Shown piece after piece: positions 31,045 through 40,490 of a stretch of 64,000 nucleotides of DNA. Source of the stretch: an uncultured Cyclobacteriaceae bacterium (GTDB taxonomy: Bacteria > Bacteroidota > Bacteroidia > Cytophagales > Cyclobacteriaceae); contig CALSPM010000010.1 of NCBI GenBank assembly GCA_943788235.1, forward strand, positions 1 to 64,000. Direction: 5' to 3'. The position numbers were made by a program, and so were the translations under genes. A model generated the notes under the pieces. The model saw only the letters and a program-made list of their open reading frames with translations, did no database searches and had not been told where the DNA came from. Each line of letters starts with the position of its first letter. Position 1 is the first letter of the stretch.

Positions 31045-31317
31045 TAATAAAAGAGAACCAGTATTTTTAGTATCAATAAAGGGCTTCACGATCACCATTA
31101 GCATGCCCCTATTCTCACCAGCCTAGGAATCAAATTAAGATTGAGTTACAAATGGGTTCTATTTAGGTCTTGTTCTCTGAGAGTTAAAAATAATATTGAT
31201 GTGATTAAAAAAAAGACAAAGATTTTTAATAGATATCAACCCACTATTTACCTTAATAAGGTCCTTACTGAGCAGCTTGACGGAGAATTTTGGTCAAGAA
31301 ACACTTGTCATGATTGC

Positions 31318-31731
31318 TTATTTGATCGAGATGGGTTTACCAGCAGCCTTCCAACCGCTCATGCCTTTAGATAATTCATAGACTTGCGTAAATCCCATTT
31401 CTGCCATTAAGATACGAGTTTTATTACTTCTTCCACCTGCTGCACAATAAATTAGCATAGGCTGGTTATGATCAAGTTTTTCAAAGGCGAATTTCATTTG
31501 ATCAACTTGATTGAAATCGATATTGGTGGCACCATCAATATGTCCATTTTTATATTCATCAGGCGTTCTGACATCTATCAGGAAGGCATTATTAAGCGTA
31601 TTTAATTTGGCTTCAAAAGTATCGACATCCACGCGTTTAATTGTCGTTTGCTGTTGATCGGGAGGGGTACAACGCAGACTACAAACTAGTATTAACAGGA
31701 AATTTACACTTCGTAAAACTTTCATAAGCAT
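31318..31731 (-). CDS. Rhodanese-domain lipoprotein
   Basis: 137 residues. A short signal sequence ends in a lipobox-like VCSLRC (lipidated Cys at about 21), so the protein should be anchored in the periplasm. One rhodanese domain follows: FLIDVRTPDEYKNGHIDGA and the active-site loop IYCAAGGRS with Cys at about 96, then GFTQVYELSKGMSGW. Single-domain exported rhodaneses carry sulfur in persulfide form or act in redox relay. Substrate is not known. The start may be either of two closely spaced ATGs (residues 1 and 3). It stands upstream of topA on the same strand, with 60 to 200 bases of AT-rich sequence either side. Confidence 0.88.
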   Translation of the reverse strand: MLMKVLRSVNFLLILVCSLRCTPPDQQQTTIKRVDVDTFEAKLNTLNNAFLIDVRTPDEYKNGHIDGATNIDFNQVDQMKFAFEKLDHNQPMLIYCAAGGRSNKTRILMAEMGFTQVYELSKGMSGWKAAGKPISIK

Positions 31732-31790
31732 CTTTTTTTCCTTAAAATAATCATTCTCAACAATAAAAAGATAAATGGAATGGATTTTAC

Positions 31791-34121
31791 CTATTTTTTC
31801 TTTTTGGCTGTAGGCTTTCGACCCCTACCTTTTTTGGCAGGTGCCGCATCAGCCAGTTCCTTGCATTCTTGAAAAGTGAGTGATTCAGGTGCCTTTTCTT
31901 TGGGTATTTTCACATTTTTTTTGCCAAACTTGATGTAGGGTCCAAATTTCCCATTAATGACAAAGACGTTTTCATCTTCATCAAATGTTTTGATGTACTT
32001 GTTGGCATCTTCTTCCCGTTTTTCTAAGATCAAGATAATGGCAGCCTCTTGCTCTATAGTGAGTGGATCTTGTTCGGGCTTCAAGGAAATAAATTTGCCG
32101 GAATGCTTGATGTAAGGTCCGTACCTACCCACGTTGACTTGAATTTCAGCTTCTTCGAATACACCTATGATTCGAGGCAATTTGAAAAGCTCGAGGGCAT
32201 CGTCAAGGGTTATTTTATCTAGAAATTGTCCTTTTCGGAGGCTGGCAAATTTGGGTTTTTCTTCATCATCAAGATCTCCCAATTGGACGTAAGCACCAAA
32301 TTTGCCCAGTCGGGCACTGATGGGTTTACCCGTGACAGGATCCTCACCAATCAGGCGGTTTCTGTTACTAATATCAGATCTTTTGAGTTGATCAGATTCT
32401 TCCACTCGCGCATGAAAAGGTGCATAAAAGGCCTTAATCATTTTAGTCCAATTAGTTTCCCCCTTGGCGATGTCATCAAACTCTTGTTCGACATTGGCTG
32501 TAAACTTAACATCAATGATTGTTGGGAAATGCTCCACTAAAAAATCATTTACAATCAAGGCGGTATTAGTAGGGAACAGTTTATTTTTTTCAGCACCCGT
32601 GATCTCAACTTTAGTTTCACTTTGAATTTCCTGATTAGACAAGATCAACTCTCGATAGGATCTTTCACGTCCGTCCCTATTTTCCTTCTCTATATAATTT
32701 CTTTTTATGATGGTTGAAATGGTAGGTGCGTAAGTTGAAGGTCTACCTATTCCCATTTCTTCTAATTTCTTCACTAAACTTGCTTCGGTATAACGTGGTT
32801 GGGCCCGCGCAAAAACCTCTCTTCCCACTAGTCTTTGAAGCATCAGTTGCTGACCTACATGTAAAGGAGGAAGCATGTCTTTTTGATCGTCGTCCTCGCC
32901 CTCATCCTTTGATTCTAGATAAACCTTTAAAAAGCCCTCAAATTTAATAACCTCGCCTGAGGCAACCAGGTTTTCTTTTGTCGTTGAGATGCCAATGGTA
33001 GCAGTGGTTTTTTCAAGTCGTGCATCGGACATTTGGGAGGCGATGGCACGTTTCCAAATGAGTTCATACAACCGATTGCCTGCCGAATCTGCTCTAGCAT
33101 TCTGTTGGGTGAAATTCGTAGGTCTGATCGCTTCGTGGGCCTCCTGGGCACTTTGATTCTTAGTTTTGAATTTCCTGATTTCACTAAACTCTTTGCCATA
33201 AGAGTCTAAAATCATAATTTTAGCACCTTCCGTAGCGTCATTAGAAAGATTCAATGAATCGGTTCTCATATAGGAGATTTTACCGGATTCATATAATTTT
33301 TGGGCGACTTGCATGGTCATAGAAACTGGAAATCCCAATTTTCGTGCAGCCTCTTGTTGCAATGTAGAGGTAGTAAAAGGGGGTGAGGGAGATTTTTTTG
33401 CAGGTTTAGTGACTAGATTTTCGATTGAAAAGTCAGCTGATTTACATTTTTCAAGAAAACTTTGGGCTTCTCCTTCAGTTTTAAATTTTTTGGGCAGTTC
33501 TGCTTTTAAAACTTTGCCCTCACCGAGATCAAAAAATGCCGTGATTTTAAAGAAAGATGTACTTGAAAAATCATCGATTTCACGCTCCCGTTCAACGACC
33601 AGTCGGACCGAGACCGACTGTACCCGTCCAGCTGAAAGTCCATATTTAATTTTTTTCCATAAAACGGGAGATAATTCATATCCTACCAGGCGGTCAAGTA
33701 CCCTTCGGGCTTGCTGGGCATCCACTAAATTCTGATCGATTGCCCTGGGATTATCGATGGCATTTTTGATGGCATTTTTTGTGATTTCTCTAAAAACAAT
33801 TCGCCTCGTATTTTGATCATTGAGGTTAAGAGCTTGACTTAAGTGCCACGAAATGGCCTCTCCTTCGCGGTCATCATCCGAAGCTAAGTAAACCATATCC
33901 GATTTTTTTACGGACTTCATTAAGTCCTTGATGATATCTTTCTTGTCAGCGGTTACTGCATAGGTTGGCTCGAAATTGTTTTCAACATCTATGGAAAGAT
34001 CATCTTTTGGAAGATCTCTAATATGGCCATAGGAAGACTTTACTTCAAAATCTTTCCCTAAATATCCAGCGATAGTTTTTGCTTTGGCCGGTGACTCTAC
34101 TATTACAAGTTTCTTTCCCAT
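31791..34121 (-). CDS. topA: DNA topoisomerase I
   Basis: 776 residues of a type IA topoisomerase. The Toprim domain starts KLVIVESPAKAKTIAGYLG and carries the acidic triad in YLASDDDREGEAI. The active-site Tyr is at about 284 in KISYMRTDSLNLS, after the QEAARKLGF motif. GIGRPSTYAPTI marks the end of the core. The C-terminal 200 residues contain three or four small repeats with FGAYVQLG, YGPYIKHS and FGPYIKFG, and the tail is very lysine-rich (KKGRGRKPTAKKKK). Classic four-cysteine zinc fingers are absent, as in many Bacteroidota. The enzyme relaxes negative supercoils. Confidence 0.95.
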   Translation of the reverse strand: MGKKLVIVESPAKAKTIAGYLGKDFEVKSSYGHIRDLPKDDLSIDVENNFEPTYAVTADKKDIIKDLMKSVKKSDMVYLASDDDREGEAISWHLSQALNLNDQNTRRIVFREITKNAIKNAIDNPRAIDQNLVDAQQARRVLDRLVGYELSPVLWKKIKYGLSAGRVQSVSVRLVVEREREIDDFSSTSFFKITAFFDLGEGKVLKAELPKKFKTEGEAQSFLEKCKSADFSIENLVTKPAKKSPSPPFTTSTLQQEAARKLGFPVSMTMQVAQKLYESGKISYMRTDSLNLSNDATEGAKIMILDSYGKEFSEIRKFKTKNQSAQEAHEAIRPTNFTQQNARADSAGNRLYELIWKRAIASQMSDARLEKTTATIGISTTKENLVASGEVIKFEGFLKVYLESKDEGEDDDQKDMLPPLHVGQQLMLQRLVGREVFARAQPRYTEASLVKKLEEMGIGRPSTYAPTISTIIKRNYIEKENRDGRERSYRELILSNQEIQSETKVEITGAEKNKLFPTNTALIVNDFLVEHFPTIIDVKFTANVEQEFDDIAKGETNWTKMIKAFYAPFHARVEESDQLKRSDISNRNRLIGEDPVTGKPISARLGKFGAYVQLGDLDDEEKPKFASLRKGQFLDKITLDDALELFKLPRIIGVFEEAEIQVNVGRYGPYIKHSGKFISLKPEQDPLTIEQEAAIILILEKREEDANKYIKTFDEDENVFVINGKFGPYIKFGKKNVKIPKEKAPESLTFQECKELADAAPAKKGRGRKPTAKKKK

Positions 34122-34233
34122 TCTTTTACGAATTAAGCCTCAAAGATGAATATTTTTTTGAATATTCAATGACATCTTTTGAGTTCTCACTTTTTTTTTT
34201 GTAATATATTGTAGAAATATTCAAATTTGATTC

Positions 34234-34719
34234 ATGGAAAGATCTTTATTCTTGGCACGTCACGCAGTAGCCTTAACCACTTCATCAAAGGATAACTTTA
34301 ACCGTAAACTCTCAGCGCTGGGTTTACGTCAAAGTCGGCGTATGGGGGCTTGGCTCTTACAAAATAATTTATCTCTAGAGGGTATTTTTGCCAGTAGTTC
34401 CCATCGTACTAAAAGCACCACACAACATATTTGTACCGCCTTAAATATTAAAGATGGGATTTATTTTGACACAGGTTATTACCAAGCATCAAGAAGAGTG
34501 ATGGTTGAGAAGCTTTGCCAGATTCCGAATAACCTAAAAAAAATATTAATAGTAGCTCATAATCCGGGAGTCACTCAGTTACTGCATTTTCTTTGTCCGA
34601 CTAAAACAGAGCATTTAGATCCTGCGGATATTGTGCACATTGAGTTTAATGGAATAGAGTGGAATGAAATCACCGAGGATTCAGGTATTTTTATCAGGAG
34701 AGTGTCTTTTAGGGATTAG
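34234..34719 (+). CDS. SixA-like phosphohistidine phosphatase (histidine phosphatase superfamily)
   Basis: 161 residues. The N-terminal catalytic motif is LFLARHAVA (RHA in place of the common RHG, as usual in SixA proteins). LSALGLRQSRRMGAWL and FASSSHRTKSTTQHI follow. The second catalytic His is in IVAHNPGVTQLLHFL. SixA removes phosphate from phosphohistidine, for example on phosphotransfer proteins. The true target here is not known. It diverges from topA, with a T-rich 110-base gap between them. Confidence 0.88.
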   Translation: MERSLFLARHAVALTTSSKDNFNRKLSALGLRQSRRMGAWLLQNNLSLEGIFASSSHRTKSTTQHICTALNIKDGIYFDTGYYQASRRVMVEKLCQIPNNLKKILIVAHNPGVTQLLHFLCPTKTEHLDPADIVHIEFNGIEWNEITEDSGIFIRRVSFRD

Positions 34720-34821
34720 AAATGATATAATTGATTTTCAACCACTTATTAAATAGTATTAATTTTTTTTTATTTTGAATGTCACTTTTTGTGTGACTGT
34801 TCATTCATCTTAATATAGCAA

Positions 34822-34829
34822 TAGGTTTG
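34822..34829 (+). promoter_or_regulatory. Possible -7 promoter element of the glycerate kinase gene
   Basis: TAGGTTTG fits the TAnnTTTG consensus and would place the transcript start about 10 bases before the ATG at 34847. No well-placed TTG is seen for the -33 element, so this is a partial match only. Confidence 0.35.
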
Positions 34830-34846
34830 TAAATTCGCTAGACTTT

Positions 34847-36010
34847 ATGAAAATACTCATTGTACCTAATCCCTTTAAAAATGCGTTAAGTGCCGAAGCC
34901 GCTGGCCAAGCCATTAAAGAAGGTATTCGCGCTTATGATCCGAATGCCGAAGTAGAAATGATTCCTATGGCCGATGGAGGGGATGGTTCGCTCAAATTAT
35001 TGATTGAGCCATTCGGAGCAGACCTCATGAGCTCAGCAGTGCTTGATCCTTTAGGCAGAAAGATTCATGCCCAATGGGGTATCAATCTTGAAAACCGGAC
35101 GGCGATCATAGAATTAGCAGAAGCAAGTGGAATCAGACTTTTGAAGTCGAACGAACTAGATCCTTTCAAGGCCCATACTTTTGGTACAGGGGAGCTCATC
35201 AATGACGCCCTAGCTAAGGGTGCTCAAACGATTTATTTAACAGTTGGAGGTTCTGCAACCCTAGATGGGGGCTTTGGTATCCTCAAAGCATTGGGTACTG
35301 ATTTTCTAGATAAATCAGGTCATGCGGTAGCTGTCCGTCAATTATCAGATCTTAGTTTGGTAGCTGCACTCAACTTTGATAGACTCAGGAGAAACCTACA
35401 TCAAGTAAACATCGAAGTATTGGTAGATGTTGAAAACACACTTTGTGGAAATGAAGGTGCGGTCCGCATCTATGGTCCTCAAAAAGGGGTTCAACCGCAT
35501 CAAATACCGGTATTTGAAAATATCATTCAACATTGGGGTAATTTGTTAATGGCTGCCTCAAATCAAAATATTTTTGAGCTGGTGGGAGGAGGAGCTAGCG
35601 GTGGCGTGCCGGCTGCTATGGCTGCTTGCCACACACAAGTCACCTTACATATGGGTGCATCATTTTTGATCAATTTGCTCAAAATACCGGAAAAGATACG
35701 AGATGTAGATTTTATTTTGACTTGTGAGGGGGAAATCGATAATCAAACAAGTTATGGCAAAGGACCAGGTGTCATCGCAAAATTGGCACATGATCAAAAG
35801 GTGGCCTGCATTGGTCTTTGCGGCCAGTTGGGGGCTGATTATGACGCTAAAACATCATTTTTTCATGCTGTCTTTCCTATCAATAAAAGGTTGCTTTCCC
35901 CCGCGCTAGCTGTGGAGCGAACGGCATCCAATCTGCGTTACCTAGCAGGTCAGATATATGCTTTAATGCTTTTAAAGCCCCCGGAGGTAACTGATGAAGG
36001 CATCACTTGA
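34847..36010 (+). CDS. Glycerate kinase (GlxK/GarK family)
   Basis: 387 residues. Family landmarks are the opening KILIVPNPFKNALSAEAAGQ, MADGGDGSLKLL, GSGGxxT-like substrate loops (VGGSATLDGGFGIL, GGGASGGVPAAM) and CEGEIDNQTSYGKGPG near the end. The enzyme phosphorylates glycerate to 2- or 3-phosphoglycerate, feeding glycolate or glyoxylate carbon into glycolysis. No other glyoxylate genes are beside it. Its 3' end overlaps the convergent thioredoxin gene by 39 bases (35972-36010). The reading frames of both genes look genuine through the overlap. Confidence 0.9.
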   Translation: MKILIVPNPFKNALSAEAAGQAIKEGIRAYDPNAEVEMIPMADGGDGSLKLLIEPFGADLMSSAVLDPLGRKIHAQWGINLENRTAIIELAEASGIRLLKSNELDPFKAHTFGTGELINDALAKGAQTIYLTVGGSATLDGGFGILKALGTDFLDKSGHAVAVRQLSDLSLVAALNFDRLRRNLHQVNIEVLVDVENTLCGNEGAVRIYGPQKGVQPHQIPVFENIIQHWGNLLMAASNQNIFELVGGGASGGVPAAMAACHTQVTLHMGASFLINLLKIPEKIRDVDFILTCEGEIDNQTSYGKGPGVIAKLAHDQKVACIGLCGQLGADYDAKTSFFHAVFPINKRLLSPALAVERTASNLRYLAGQIYALMLLKPPEVTDEGIT

Positions 36011-36535
36011 GTATTTAGCCATACCTCTTTGACTGATGACAATTTGTCCCTTGGTATTGATGACATAAGTAGTAGGGATGGTAGTGGACTCATAAACTTT
36101 CGGCAGGCGGCTTTTGGGGAAGTAAATGGGAAAATCAAAATCTTTTCGCTTTGCAAAGGTCTTGGCTTTTTTGCGATCTTCATCTACAGATATGATGGCA
36201 AAATAAACTTCTTTATTTACCGATTGATAGAGCTTATTGATGTCAGGCATTTCTGCAATACAAGGCGGACACCAAGTAGCCCAAAAGTTTAAAAAGATCG
36301 GTTTGCCTTTCCAATCTGCTAGGTCGAGGGTATTCCCATCTAAGTCCTCAAGTACTAAGTCATAATCAGCCAATATGTTCGCTTCATTTTCTGAAGGTTG
36401 GAAGATTCCGGTACTTAGAACAATACGCTGAAGAGTCCCAATGACTTCTGTGTGGTATCCCGTAAAATAAAGTCCTCCTCCAATCAGAAAGAAGACAGCC
36501 CATTCAATGACTTCTTTTTTTATGTTCTTTGCCAT
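35972..36535 (-). CDS. TlpA/ResA-like membrane-anchored thioredoxin
   Basis: 187 residues with one N-terminal membrane segment (about 12-28). It then has an AhpC/TSA-Redoxin fold with LDLADWKGKPIFLNFW and the active site ATWCPPCIAEMP (Cys at about 89 and 92). The cis-proline motif STTIPTTYVI follows. It faces the periplasm and probably reduces or isomerises disulfides, for instance in cytochrome c maturation. It overlaps the end of the glycerate kinase gene on the other strand by 39 bases. The CPPC active site is common in TlpA-like proteins of Bacteroidota. Confidence 0.9.
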   Translation of the reverse strand: MAKNIKKEVIEWAVFFLIGGGLYFTGYHTEVIGTLQRIVLSTGIFQPSENEANILADYDLVLEDLDGNTLDLADWKGKPIFLNFWATWCPPCIAEMPDINKLYQSVNKEVYFAIISVDEDRKKAKTFAKRKDFDFPIYFPKSRLPKVYESTTIPTTYVINTKGQIVISQRGMAKYSSDAFISYLRGL

Positions 36536-36723
36536 AAGAATTTAATTCAATCCATCTTCTTTCTTGTTACCTACCATAAATTAGATTCAATTTTCTAAAT
36601 TTGATTCAATTTACATAGAGGTACAAGGATATAGGGTGCGATACTGTTTTTAATCAACTCTTATAAATTAGAAGAACCTAGGTAGATTAGGATGTAAAAC
36701 TTTAGATTTTTTCAATAAATGAG

Positions 36724-37155
36724 ATGCTTAAAAGGAATTATTTTTTAATTAAGATAAAATATTTTCATAAACTGATGTTGATTTTGGCACTGGGAAGCGT
36801 CTTGAGCTGCGAAGAAGATGGATTCCCAGTGGACTTGTATGATTATCAAGTAGAACGTTTATTACATGGGGGAACAGAGAAAATGTGGCATACCGATGAG
36901 GAAGGTGTCATGGGTTATTTATTGTTCGAATCGCTGGATGATTCGGTCAACGTCATGAGCATTACTATGGATTTTTCTGATACCCTTTCATTGGGTTTGA
37001 TGAGAGCCTCGGTAAAGGCTTTGCTTTTTTCTGATAGCTTGTTATTTGCCGATGGTAATTTTTGGCTGATAGAAGAAGTTTCTGCCCATTCGCTGTTATT
37101 CAAAGAAGCAGTTTTAGATTTGGGTAGACAGTATACTTGGTATGAAACAGAATGA
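36724..37155 (+). CDS. Predicted lipoprotein, function unknown
   Basis: 143 residues. A basic N-terminus and hydrophobic stretch end in the lipobox VLSC (Cys at about 29), so lipidation and a periplasmic or outer-membrane place are expected. A second in-frame ATG at 36775 would leave no positive charges before the hydrophobic part, so the first ATG is preferred. The mature part is a small beta-rich domain of about 115 residues (GGTEKMWHTDEEGVMGYLLFE, DDSVNVMSITMDFSDTLSLG). This is the layout of small lipocalin-like lipoproteins in Bacteroidota, but I do not recognise the family. It converges on rsmE. Confidence 0.65.
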   Translation: MLKRNYFLIKIKYFHKLMLILALGSVLSCEEDGFPVDLYDYQVERLLHGGTEKMWHTDEEGVMGYLLFESLDDSVNVMSITMDFSDTLSLGLMRASVKALLFSDSLLFADGNFWLIEEVSAHSLLFKEAVLDLGRQYTWYETE

Positions 37156-37186
37156 CTTTTTTTTGCTGATTTGGAAGGTTTATGCT

Positions 37187-37885
37187 CTAATAATGATGAA
37201 TGAGATTTACGGCAATGGCAGACATAATACCTGCCGTCTCTGTCCTTAGTATTTTTTCACCTAGACTTATCGGTTGGTAACCTTTCTCTAATGCGTTGCC
37301 CAATTCATGTGATGTAAAATCCCCTTCTGGACCGATGAGAATGATTTGACGAGACTGCGGCACCAAATAAGTGGTTAAATGGGCTAGACCGGGTTGAACG
37401 GTGGCGATATAGCGAGTATCTTCTCGGGGATGTTGCATAAACGTATCGAAACTTACCAATGGATGTATTATCGTCTTAAACCCTCCTTTAGACTGCTTTA
37501 GGGCACTGATCGTTTTTTTTTCTAATCGATCCAACTTTAATTTAGAGCGTTCTGTATTTTTTGTGTGAATGAAACTGATTTCATCGACACCCAATTCGCA
37601 AGCTTTTTCTACAAACCATTCCATTCTCTCGGTTTGCTTGGGGGGTGCAATGGCGAGATGTTGATGAAAAGATTTTTGAATGATTCTATCATTTGATAGA
37701 ATTTCAAAATGGCATTCTTTACGATGTGTGCTGATTATGCCCACCTTGGCAATCAGGCCTTTCCCATTGGTGATATGTACTTGATCGCCTACTTGATGTC
37801 TGAGGACCTGTAAGCAATGTCTGGACTCTTCTTCATTCAACGAATGGACGCCTAAATGTAAGTCTGGTTCATAAAATAAATGCAA
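37187..37885 (-). CDS. rsmE: 16S rRNA m3U1498 methyltransferase RsmE (TTG start)
   Basis: 232 residues. The N-terminal PUA-like part starts HLFYEPDLHLGV with EEESRHCLQVLRHQVGD. The SPOUT methyltransferase part has QTERMEWFVEKACELGVDEI, the AdoMet knot LIGPEGDFTSHE and a conserved LGEKILRTETA. RsmE methylates U1498 of 16S rRNA. The start codon is TTG at 37883-37885. A stop codon lies a few codons upstream in frame, and the family nearly always begins MHLFY, so TTG is the real start. Transcription is likely monocistronic. Confidence 0.92.
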   Translation of the reverse strand: MHLFYEPDLHLGVHSLNEEESRHCLQVLRHQVGDQVHITNGKGLIAKVGIISTHRKECHFEILSNDRIIQKSFHQHLAIAPPKQTERMEWFVEKACELGVDEISFIHTKNTERSKLKLDRLEKKTISALKQSKGGFKTIIHPLVSFDTFMQHPREDTRYIATVQPGLAHLTTYLVPQSRQIILIGPEGDFTSHELGNALEKGYQPISLGEKILRTETAGIMSAIAVNLIHHY

Positions 37886-38296
37886 TGGGTTCTTCTTTTA
37901 AATCTCAAATGTTTAATGATAAAAGGTCATGAAGAATGGATAGTTTTAATCAAATTCAAATCATCATGCTCAATTTTTTTTCTATATTAAAGATTCTCAT
38001 TCATATTCCCACTGTTTAGTTCCAATACTTTCTTTATTGAGCACTATTCTGATCTATCAATGTTATTAAAATTAATCTAATTTTTATGTATTAGTGAATT
38101 ACAAAGAACTGATGAGAACAAAATTATATAATATTTAATCAAGAATCGACGAGATGCTAAGGAGTGTAGATTCATTTTTTGATCTGGGTATTTATGGGGC
38201 ATCTTTAGCCTAAATATTCATATTAACAAAAAGTAAAATATATATTTTAACTGATCCCAAAATATAGATATATTTACTTAAATAACAGAAAAATCC
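37886..38296. other. Intergenic region before glutamine synthetase
   Basis: 411 very AT-rich bases between the divergent rsmE and glutamine synthetase genes. I see no open reading frame, no RNA gene and no clear TTG/TAnnTTTG promoter. The length suggests room for nitrogen control of the synthetase gene, but no repeated operator motif is visible. Confidence 0.5.
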
Positions 38297-40459
38297 ATGG
38301 CTCAATTACGCTTTAAAGCGCTTGAAAAAGTACAAAATCGCAAAAAAATAAAAGTATCATCTCCATCAAATAAGATTTCAAATTATTTTGAAACCTTGAT
38401 TTTCGGAATGGATCAGATGAAGGGTACGCTGTCTCCCAGTGTTTTTAATAAAGTAAGATTTGCTATTGAGAATCGGAAGAAAATAGATGAGGAGACCGCA
38501 GAGGCGGTTGCAGCAGCAGTCAGGATTTGGTCGATGAATAAAGGGATCACGCATTTCACCCATTGGTTTCAGCCATTGACGGGGGCTACGGCAGAAAAGC
38601 ATGATGCTTTTTATGATCCTCAAAAGGGAATTGAAAACTTGAAAGGTTCTGAATTAGTACAACAAGAACCCGATGCTTCTTCCTTTCCTAGTGGGGGCAT
38701 TAGGAGTACCTTTGAGGCCAGAGGTTATACAGCTTGGGATCCCTCATCACCTATTTTCATCTATGGATCGACGCTTTGTATTCCTACCATATTCGTGTCT
38801 TATACAGGGGAGGCATTGGATTATAAGGCGCCTCTCTTAAAGGCTTTGGAGGCCGTCGATCATGCGGCAACCCAAGTATGCAAGATATTTGATCGAAATG
38901 TGAACAATGTTCAAGCGTCTTTAGGATGGGAGCAAGAATATTTTGTTGTGGATAAGGCTCTTTATGATGCCCGACCCGATCTTTTATTGGCAGGAAGAAC
39001 TGTATTTGGACACAATCCGGCAAGAGGTCAGCAATTGGATGATCATTATTTTGGAGCGATACCTCCACGGATTTATGATTTCATGAAAGATGTGGAAATT
39101 CATGCACATCAGGTGGGTATTCCCCTCCGTACCAGGCATAATGAGGTGGCGCCCTCTCAATTTGAGGCTGCCCCCATGTACGGTCCGGTCAATGTGGCTA
39201 CAGATCAAAATCAACTCCTTAAAGACTTGATGGATCGGGTAGCAGATCATCACGGATTGAAGGTATTGTTCCACGAGAAGCCCTTTGCAGGATTAAATGG
39301 AAGCGGAAAGCACAATAATTGGTCTTTGATGACCGATACTGGCGTGAACTTGTTCCAACCAACCAGTAGCGCGCGCGAAAATTTGATGTTTTTAGTTTTT
39401 TTAATCGCTACGATCAAAGCAGTACATGATCATGCAGATTTATTGCGTGCGGCAATTGCCTCTGCTGGCAATGATTATCGATTGGGCGCCAATGAAGCGC
39501 CTCCGGCTATTATTTCTGTCTTTTTGGGGTCCACATTGTCTGGCGTGCTTGATGAACTGGAACGTAACGGAAACATTAAAATAGAAAAAGGTGATAATTT
39601 GTATATGAAACTGGGTATTGACCAAATCCCAGAGATCATTTTGGATAATACGGATCGAAACAGGACGTCTCCTTTTGCTTTTACAGGAAATAAATTCGAG
39701 TTTAGAGCAGTGGGAGGCGATTCCAATGTATCTAATTCTATGACGGTACTCAATGTAATTGTTGCCGATCAGTTATTAGATTTTCATGGGAAATTAGTCA
39801 AGAAAATTGATGCGGGAGATGAAAAAAGATTGGCAGCCATTGAAATTTTAAGAGATTATATTAAGTTGTCTAAAAAAATTAGATTTGAAGGCGATGGTTA
39901 CAGTGTGGACTGGGAAAAGGAAGCAAAAAAGAGAGGCCTCTCCAATGCACGAGATACGCCAAGAGCGTTAGATTTTTTAATCACAGAAAAGTCAAAAAGT
40001 TTATTTAAGCGACATGGGGTGCTCAACAAGATTGAAATACATGCGAGACATGAGATCATGCTTGAAAATTACATCATGAAAGTTCAGATAGAGGCACGTG
40101 TCATCGGTGATTTGGCATTGAATCATATCATACCTATTGCCATTATTTATCAAAATAAGCTGATTCAAAATGCCAATGGCCTCAAGGGGTTAAAGATCAA
40201 TGCGGAGGATATCATTGAGACTATTCAAGATCTATCTAACCATATCAACATGATTAAAAAGCTCACCAATGAAATGGTGGAGGAAAGAAAAAAGGTCAAT
40301 AAAATGGAGGATTCTAGAACGCGAGCCATCGCCTATTGTGATCAAGTAAAAGCTAAATACTTTGATCAAATAAGATATTCAGTAGATAAGTTGGAGTTAT
40401 TGGTTGATGATGAAGATTGGCCGTTGGTTAAATATAGAGAGCTGCTGTTTTTGCGTTAA
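38297..40459 (+). CDS. glnN: Glutamine synthetase type III
   Basis: 720 residues, the length of GSIII enzymes and far longer than GSI (about 470). Landmarks are THFTHWFQPLTGATAEKHDAF, the substrate-site GWEQEYFVVDK, the HEVAP-like RTRHNEVAPSQFEAAPM, FAGLNGSGKHNNWSL, and DRNRTSPFAFTGNKFEFRA. It makes glutamine from glutamate and ammonia with ATP and assembles as a dodecamer of double rings. GSIII is the usual form in Bacteroidota. It stands alone after a long AT-rich upstream region. No ammonium transporter or PII gene is beside it. Confidence 0.95.
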   Translation: MAQLRFKALEKVQNRKKIKVSSPSNKISNYFETLIFGMDQMKGTLSPSVFNKVRFAIENRKKIDEETAEAVAAAVRIWSMNKGITHFTHWFQPLTGATAEKHDAFYDPQKGIENLKGSELVQQEPDASSFPSGGIRSTFEARGYTAWDPSSPIFIYGSTLCIPTIFVSYTGEALDYKAPLLKALEAVDHAATQVCKIFDRNVNNVQASLGWEQEYFVVDKALYDARPDLLLAGRTVFGHNPARGQQLDDHYFGAIPPRIYDFMKDVEIHAHQVGIPLRTRHNEVAPSQFEAAPMYGPVNVATDQNQLLKDLMDRVADHHGLKVLFHEKPFAGLNGSGKHNNWSLMTDTGVNLFQPTSSARENLMFLVFLIATIKAVHDHADLLRAAIASAGNDYRLGANEAPPAIISVFLGSTLSGVLDELERNGNIKIEKGDNLYMKLGIDQIPEIILDNTDRNRTSPFAFTGNKFEFRAVGGDSNVSNSMTVLNVIVADQLLDFHGKLVKKIDAGDEKRLAAIEILRDYIKLSKKIRFEGDGYSVDWEKEAKKRGLSNARDTPRALDFLITEKSKSLFKRHGVLNKIEIHARHEIMLENYIMKVQIEARVIGDLALNHIIPIAIIYQNKLIQNANGLKGLKINAEDIIETIQDLSNHINMIKKLTNEMVEERKKVNKMEDSRTRAIAYCDQVKAKYFDQIRYSVDKLELLVDDEDWPLVKYRELLFLR

Positions 40460-40490
40460 TTTTCAAGGTTTAGAATAGTAAAATTTAAAC

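Noticed and set aside
31141-31374. Open frame of 77 codons on the plus strand after dnaN
   Set aside because: Weak TTG start, no family resemblance, overlaps the well-supported rhodanese gene on the other strand.
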